The position numbers and the translations under genes were made by a program. Below the pieces are notes generated by a model. That model was given only the letters and a program-made list of their open reading frames with translations, did not search any database and was not told the DNA's origin. This document shows positions 59,901-64,000 of a stretch of DNA of 64,000 nt, piece by piece (position 1 is the stretch's first letter; each line of letters starts with the position of its first letter). The stretch is from Batillaria attramentaria (Eukaryota; Mollusca; Gastropoda; Batillariidae). The stretch lies in contig JACVVK020000289.1 in NCBI GenBank assembly GCA_018292915.2, positions 589,501-653,500 of the forward strand. The letters run 5' to 3'.

Positions 59901-60516
59901 AGTCACGTGAGAAGCGTTGGGGTACATGATGGCTGACATCTGAGTCAAGGTCGACAACATCACAAGGCAAATCATCGACACCCGGCACACTACTCCCAGT
60001 TCTGGCATTAAAATCGCCACACAGCAATAACTCCACATCACCCACGTGTTCTAAAACATCCAGTATACACTGCTCCACCATCGTGATGCCATTCTCAATC
60101 TCGATTTCAGTATAGTACTCAGAATTACAGGGGGGTACATACACACCAAGTAAGACGACGTCAGATTCGAGACCAAACAAACACTTTGAAAGTCTGACGG
60201 CAATCATGTTGTCGTATTCAACAACAACACGCTTCATATATTTACTAAGCTCTTTCCTAACTAATAATACAACACCCCCAGACAGTCTGGCAGTAGGCGA
60301 GTCTGACAACCGAACGCCGGGTGAAAGTAACACGTCATGCAATGGAAACAGGTGTTCGGGAAACGTAGTAGAAAATGTTTCTGTTAGTACCACAAAGTCG
60401 AAACGGGATATGAAGGATGCCATCTCGTGTTCGTACACCCTACCCAGACCTTCAATGTTATAAGTCAAGAAGCTTATACATGCACCATCCATACCTGTGT
60501 CACTGTCATTACACAC
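56959..60516 (-). CDS. LINE ORF2: endonuclease and reverse transcriptase, 1185 aa
   Basis: The N-terminal endonuclease of the EEP superfamily (about residues 15-280) shows LTYNIEGL (Asn20), VVLTETF (Glu46), CGDFNART (Asp168, Asn170), NDYFLIS and a terminal SKHMPV, where most members have SDH. The reverse transcriptase (about 500-860) shows KAPGPDNLIGEFYK, LHKKGDINNPDNYRGISLL, FIDFRKAFDSV, GLKQGETCSP and the catalytic FADDVALFSD at about residue 780. Near the end CPICTDVYESELHFMFICP (about residue 1110) is a LINE-type cysteine-histidine motif. It nicks target DNA and copies its own RNA at the nick. No stop or frameshift. Confidence 0.95.
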   Translation of the reverse strand: MCNDSDTGMDGACISFLTYNIEGLGRVYEHEMASFISRFDFVVLTETFSTTFPEHLFPLHDVLLSPGVRLSDSPTARLSGGVVLLVRKELSKYMKRVVVEYDNMIAVRLSKCLFGLESDVVLLGVYVPPCNSEYYTEIEIENGITMVEQCILDVLEHVGDVELLLCGDFNARTGSSVPGVDDLPCDVVDLDSDVSHHVPQRFSRDCVINTFGKYLLNVCEQFNLSILNGMLGSEGSGDFTYISATGCSVNDYFLISRSMQDACHSLQVVPRVESKHMPVSLQIFIKSDNSLDNRHVPSSYSREKYVWCTEKANTFRETLMSDDAQKCFDDSLELVDFDVDAALALFNRGLSIAGQCMKKTVYVSGDKKQSWFDRDCRESRRVLRQHLRKFQKNGFEEDRIIYIRKRKEYKALLKEKKNSHRRDILGVLHECRNDAKLFWSTIKSLTVNSKTRNTITKDEWFEYFHKVFNSQTVFANNENESDESTHNEVPTVTQVSDDCNSEDVVDRDSPPGRSSSDTDTVDNELLDRSISELEVLEAINSLKSSKAPGPDNLIGEFYKNSVDQTVRFYVRLFNSIFQSGTFPKAWTEATIQPLHKKGDINNPDNYRGISLLNISSKLYSFILNKRLTKWIETNSVIHEPQAGFRKKYSTVDHIFTLSALIQKQLVKHKKLYVAFIDFRKAFDSVVRDKLWKVLNNRGIRGRMFMAIKSMYKVVKARVRVGGDYTDFFYCPVGLKQGETCSPVLFSLFINELADDIIKAGKHGVQMSPDLVEMLILLFADDVALFSDTVRGLQTQIDILYHTVHRLGLVVNLDKSNIVVFRNGGRLSVSEKWHYGNEDVEVVNMYKYLGIYLSTRLSYTYSLQDMATRAKKGVIGILKLLWSLGEKSPSIFFKLFDCQIQPMLMYGAEVWGPVADIMVVERVHLFALKRFLNTSDRTPSVLVYGETGRHPISVNIYVHCIRYWLKILRMPQHRLPLKAYNMLLYLHNQDKTTWVSYIRSLLYRYGFGVVWESQGVGCTAHFLRCFKQRVLDCWHQDWHARLTEKDNLPPSEDRYSFYRSFKSTVSLSPFLSEIKHVQIRNAFIRFRMGTSCLRPHRLRFATGSVDFSCPICTDVYESELHFMFICPLYSALRAKHLPAKYIKHPSSFRLALLLSSLNSNLVLRVATFVYEAFCMRSQYVHSSEYM

Positions 60517-60534
60517 CTGGGCCGGGCCTTCACA

Positions 60535-62589
60535 TCAGCTGGCACTATCTCTCGGTGAAGGCCGACTCACGCCGGACATGGTGGTAGGTGTCCGGCCTCC
60601 TGACCCACTGACCTGCTTACCGCCCCGTCCCGCTGCACTGGCTGACGCGCTGCGCAGTCTCGTGTTAGGACGGCCGCCTGCACTGCAACCTTGCACGTGC
60701 AAACCAGTGGGGGTTTTCCTGTTGACTGCCGAGGTGACGTGCTGACCTTTCCCGCTCGGGGCCGGTCGGCTCTGATTGGCTGGCGGTGTGGTCTTGTTCC
60801 AAGCCGCAGGTAGGTGTGTCTGACCTGGAAGCAGGTCGCTGTCCTTGGGTCTCCCACGCGGCTTGACCATGGAGTTGCCGGGCTCGCCTTGCACGGGCTG
60901 CTTGCTGGATACTGGCTCGACAGACCCTGTGACGGGAGGCGGGGATTCCCCACAAAGTGTAGGGGATTCCCTCATGGCTTCCTCGATGGCAGGAGGGTCT
61001 AAGGGCTCCCCTCCAGCCTCCCCCTGGCATGGCAGAGTAGCGTCTGTGTCTTGGCTGATGACATCACGGTTACCGCCACCTGTGGCAGAGTTTACAGCCA
61101 GCACTGTGTCTTTTTGGGTCTGATCCTCTGGGTGGGTGGGGAGGGAGGGGTCTGTTGCCTCTTGCCGATTATCGTCACAGACCGACGCATTACGAGTGTC
61201 TACCGTATCGTCCCCTGCCGTCGCAGCAGATGCAGTCTGGACACTCGCCATAGTCTCTGATGTAAGTGCCGACACGCCAGCACTGTCTGTCCTCGCACCC
61301 GGCGTATCCTCCCTGTTGCCTAGCGACGGGGAAGCAGCTTGGCTGTAAGACAGGGGACCGGGTCTGACAGGCAGGGACAGACTCGGGGTGCCGACGCTCA
61401 TACGGTCGTCATCGTCGTCGGAGACAGGCCGCAGACTCGGGTCGTCTTGGTCTTCGTGCCAATCGTCGGCGGGGAGTTCGGCCAGCGTGTAGTAGGGGTT
61501 ATTCTGGAACCATTGGTCGTCTTCCCTGCCGTTTCGTTGCCAGGCGCTGTCGTGAGCGGCACCGGTACCAGTACCACTACCGGTACTAGAACCAGCACCG
61601 AGGTCAAGTCCCGTGCCCGACTGGCGGCGGTGTGGCGGCACGAGTTGCCACTCTCCGTTCCTCCATGTCTTCCGCTGCTGATGCTGGGAGCCCTGACCAC
61701 CACCACTGGCACCACCACCAGCGGCCGACAACTTGTAGCGCTGCTGCTGCTGGGAGGTGCGACGATCAGGATTATCGCTCGCTGCGTTGGAGGCACGAGG
61801 GTGCAGTGGAGCATCACCCAGTCTCTGACTGTTGTTCCAATAATGTTGTTGTTGTTGTTGTTGCAAAGGGCCACCGACCACGAGTTTGCCCCCCTTGTAA
61901 TAGGCTCTTAGACCACTGTCCCGATATTGTCGTAGAGTGGCCTGTTGGCGCTGGGTAAGGTCACTGGCAACAGACACGCCCACTGACCTCAGCTTCTCCC
62001 GCCCCCTCGTGAGCACCTCCATCTTCTCACTCCAGCGGGTGAATTTTACTATCATGGGGCGCGGTTTGTTGTTCTCACGTGCAGCACGTGTGTTGAGTCG
62101 GTGTGCCCGCACTATATCCGTCTTGTCCCATGTTTTCCCATCCAACACACAACACTCATTGAATAAGTCCACCATAGCAGTTGTGCACGCATCATAAGTG
62201 TCCTCCCCCGTCTCTGAGACCCCGAAAAACCTCAAATTATCCCGCCGGGAGATCTCCTCTAACTTTTCAATCCTGTCATCAACTGACTCTTGTATTGAAA
62301 TCAGTGTCTTATTCATGTCAGAAATAGAGGTCGAATGGTCACTTACTGTTTGGCACACAGTGTCCGTGGTACGCTCCAGGGCATCAGTCCTTTTCTTCAG
62401 CCCAGACACATCCTGACACAAAATTTTCAGAGTCTGCTTCAGATTTCCAATGTCCCCTCTCACTGAATCAATACACTGTCGTAGGTTCGCTTCCTGTCTG
62501 TCAAGCATTCCCTGGAGAACGCTCTGTGTAAGGCCAACGTCCGACATGATGGAAAACGACACACGGTACACAGCAACACACCTTGCCAC
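60535..62589 (-). CDS. LINE ORF1: coiled-coil RNA-binding protein, up to 684 aa
   Basis: The first Met gives 684 residues. Met15 (MSDVGLTQSV) is a better-looking start, since the coiled coil begins there. About 20-113 is a heptad-type coiled coil (trimer type in L1). EEISRRDNLRFFGV at 111-124 opens an RRM-like domain, and RPMIVKFTRWSEKMEVL near 177-193 with GVSVASDLTQRQQATLRQY near 204-222 matches the C-terminal domain of L1 ORF1p. The last 440 residues are Gln/Ser/Pro/Gly-rich, and I see no CCHC zinc knuckle. It is expected to coat LINE RNA in the cytoplasm. Frame intact. Confidence 0.9.
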   Translation of the reverse strand: MARCVAVYRVSFSIMSDVGLTQSVLQGMLDRQEANLRQCIDSVRGDIGNLKQTLKILCQDVSGLKKRTDALERTTDTVCQTVSDHSTSISDMNKTLISIQESVDDRIEKLEEISRRDNLRFFGVSETGEDTYDACTTAMVDLFNECCVLDGKTWDKTDIVRAHRLNTRAARENNKPRPMIVKFTRWSEKMEVLTRGREKLRSVGVSVASDLTQRQQATLRQYRDSGLRAYYKGGKLVVGGPLQQQQQQHYWNNSQRLGDAPLHPRASNAASDNPDRRTSQQQQRYKLSAAGGGASGGGQGSQHQQRKTWRNGEWQLVPPHRRQSGTGLDLGAGSSTGSGTGTGAAHDSAWQRNGREDDQWFQNNPYYTLAELPADDWHEDQDDPSLRPVSDDDDDRMSVGTPSLSLPVRPGPLSYSQAASPSLGNREDTPGARTDSAGVSALTSETMASVQTASAATAGDDTVDTRNASVCDDNRQEATDPSLPTHPEDQTQKDTVLAVNSATGGGNRDVISQDTDATLPCQGEAGGEPLDPPAIEEAMRESPTLCGESPPPVTGSVEPVSSKQPVQGEPGNSMVKPRGRPKDSDLLPGQTHLPAAWNKTTPPANQSRPAPSGKGQHVTSAVNRKTPTGLHVQGCSAGGRPNTRLRSASASAAGRGGKQVSGSGGRTPTTMSGVSRPSPRDSAS

Positions 62590-62825
62590 CCACCTGTACA
62601 GGGCAAACAGTCCAGCTATGCGCAGTGCCCAAGGTCAAAAAAGGAAACACCAATAAATCCTCTCACAATGGTCGTAGAAACACAAAAAATGTATCTGCGT
62701 GTAGCCAGCGAGTTTGCACACAAGATAAGCACAGTCTTGAAGCCACACAAAAACAATAGCCAGAATGGTGGGCGATAATGACGGAGCGCTGTCACACGTG
62801 CGGCCAATGTGGATGAGCACTTCGC

Positions 62826-62840
62826 TTTTCTTTTGAAGTA
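62826..62840. repeat. LINE target site duplication, right
   Basis: TTTTCTTTTGAAGTA next to the LINE 5' end (CGAAGTGCTCATCC on minus). Confidence 0.92.
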
Positions 62841-63489
62841 GATAGCATGATTGCGGACTCTGAACAGAGTAACTGTCAGGAAATGGTCGCTCTTATAGTT
62901 TTAATGTAAATCGCACCTCAGTTGGCATCGCATGTGAACCCAGTTTACTGGATGCCGCCTGATTTAGAAATTTTGGGTTCCTTAAAGAATCAAGATCTTT
63001 GAATAGAGGCCGGTCCCGATCCAGGTACGATTGCACATATGATTTGCGAATTATCGCTCTTTTCAGAAAAGTTGGCTTTTTGGCGTGTAAAGGCGTAATA
63101 TTTATCTAAATCACTCCATTTTTTTTTATTTTTTTATTTTTGAAGTAGATAGCATGAATACGGACTCTAAACAGAGTGAATTTTGGAGGTAATCACTCTT
63201 GTACTTTTGGCGTAAATACTTCTAACTCTGAACAACAAAATGGCAGAAAATTTTATACATATGGTCGTAGAAAAATACCCCCCCCCCCCAAGAAAAAAAC
63301 AACAAAAAACAACAACAACAACAACAAAAAACCGAAGCTGATCATCTCCCGATTCGAAGGCGGGATCTGGCATTAAAATCAGTGGCTCAAAATTACACAT
63401 GTTTGCTTTAAAAGAAAATTCCTCGCAGAAAGGTTTCAGTCAGCCGGCCTTATTAAGGACCCGTCTTTATTGTTTGGCGCGCGCGCGCG

Positions 63490-63533
<44 letters not shown>

Positions 63534-63718
63534 CAACCATGTTTATATCTGGCAGTGTGTCGAGTGTGGAGGGGTGGACGCAAGGAACCCTCGAATTATC
63601 TCGGGGATACCGAGCGTTCCGTGCCGTATTTATATTACAGTGATTTCCCTGACCATTTGTGTGACAAGAAACGTGTGTGATAGGAGAAACTGCTTGCATT
63701 TGTTCGGTGTTTCCGCAG
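62841..63718. other. Rest of B4 last intron
   Basis: Matches 47776-48661 of unit 1, including the second half of the 310-bp direct repeat, AAC-rich tracts and a (TG)n at about 63497-63530. No gene. Confidence 0.85.
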
Positions 63719-63907
63719 ACGCAGAGACTGACTCGCCTCATGACGGATAAGAGACGTGAAGTGTTGAAACGTGAATTTGACCGAAACCATCGGTACTCGG
63801 CCGGCCTCACTTCTGGGTTGCCTATTGGCACTCACTGACCAGAGTGCTGTGCATGTCACATAAAACTGTTAAAAATAATGCTGAATAAAACTTTGGAAAA
63901 GTATTCT
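63719..63907 (+). other. B4 last exon (3' untranslated)
   Basis: After GTGTTTCCGCAG. Same as the B3 last exon, with AATAAA at 63884-63889. Confidence 0.75.
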
Positions 63908-64000
63908 ACCTTACAGTTTTGTTTAGTACTGATTCAGTGTTTATGTGTTGCTTTTCTGTAACGCACGGCTTCAACTAAAATTGACAACTGCGCAATGTTT

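Larger units (their letters stand above)
56533..62825 (-). mobile_element. Full-length LINE, 6293 bp, two intact ORFs
   Basis: On minus: a 5' untranslated part of about 240 bp, ORF1, an 18-bp gap, ORF2, a 3' untranslated part of about 420 bp with a CA/CT tract (56726-56802), and a TGAT repeat tail. The 15-bp target duplication on both sides and an empty site in unit 1 fix both ends. Both reading frames are open, so the insertion is young and could be active. The clade is not certain: ORF1 looks L1-like, ORF2 is a general apurinic-endonuclease LINE. Confidence 0.95.

Noticed and set aside
61398..61958. Frames on plus across LINE ORF1
   Set aside because: Shadows of the low-complexity C-terminal part of ORF1.

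Overview
The window is nuclear DNA from an animal, most likely a mollusc and perhaps a marine gastropod. The evidence is split genes with GT-AG introns and TATA promoters, AATAAA signals, very many long CA/TG tracts, tRNA-derived SINEs, non-LTR retrotransposons, a mariner element, and a recognisable DENR (density-regulated protein) fragment. The phylum is an inference. There is no rRNA, true tRNA, CRISPR array or operon.

The host genes that stand out are a cluster of small secreted proteins in two families. Family A has three copies: A1 on minus at 7.9-8.9 kb, A2 on plus at 10.8-12.1 kb, A3 on plus at 19.8-21.0 kb. Each encodes a 69-residue signal-peptide protein that is about half proline with six cysteines. 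Family B lies on plus: B1 at 30.8-35.9 kb, B2 at 41.2-44.4 kb, B3 at about 46.8-48.8 kb and B4 at about 55.6-63.9 kb. These begin with a similar signal peptide and continue into Pro/Gln/Gly-rich repeats. The A genes and B1 share nearly the same promoter (E-box CACGTG, then TATAAAAGGG) and the same short non-coding first exon, so they look co-regulated and partly of common origin.

Layout. 1-10085 and 18420-29826 are the arms of a large inverted duplication. They carry A1 and A3, Rex1-like and CR1-like retrotransposon remnants, SINEs and microsatellites. The spacer (10086-18419) holds A2 in a third, more diverged copy of the same locus, broken by a mariner element, a LINE fragment and a small hAT-like element. 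From 30 to 50 kb come B1, B2 and B3 with SINE, MITE and LINE insertions in introns and spacers. A tandem duplication of about 8.8 kb follows: unit 1 is 42895-51722, and unit 2 starts at 51723 and runs past the window end. Its breakpoints fall in exon 3 of B2 and in an exon of DENR, so unit 2 begins with a 5'-truncated B2 and unit 1 ends with a 5'-truncated DENR. After the duplication an intact 6.3-kb LINE inserted into the last intron of B4 (56533-62825). The matching empty site is visible in unit 1.

The most noteworthy signals are the shared promoter and exon 1 module, the use of (TG)n tracts as the sequence bordering splice sites in the B genes, and the datable series of duplications and insertions. 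The biological role of families A and B cannot be read from sequence. Secreted matrix, mucus, egg-capsule or glandular products are all possible.
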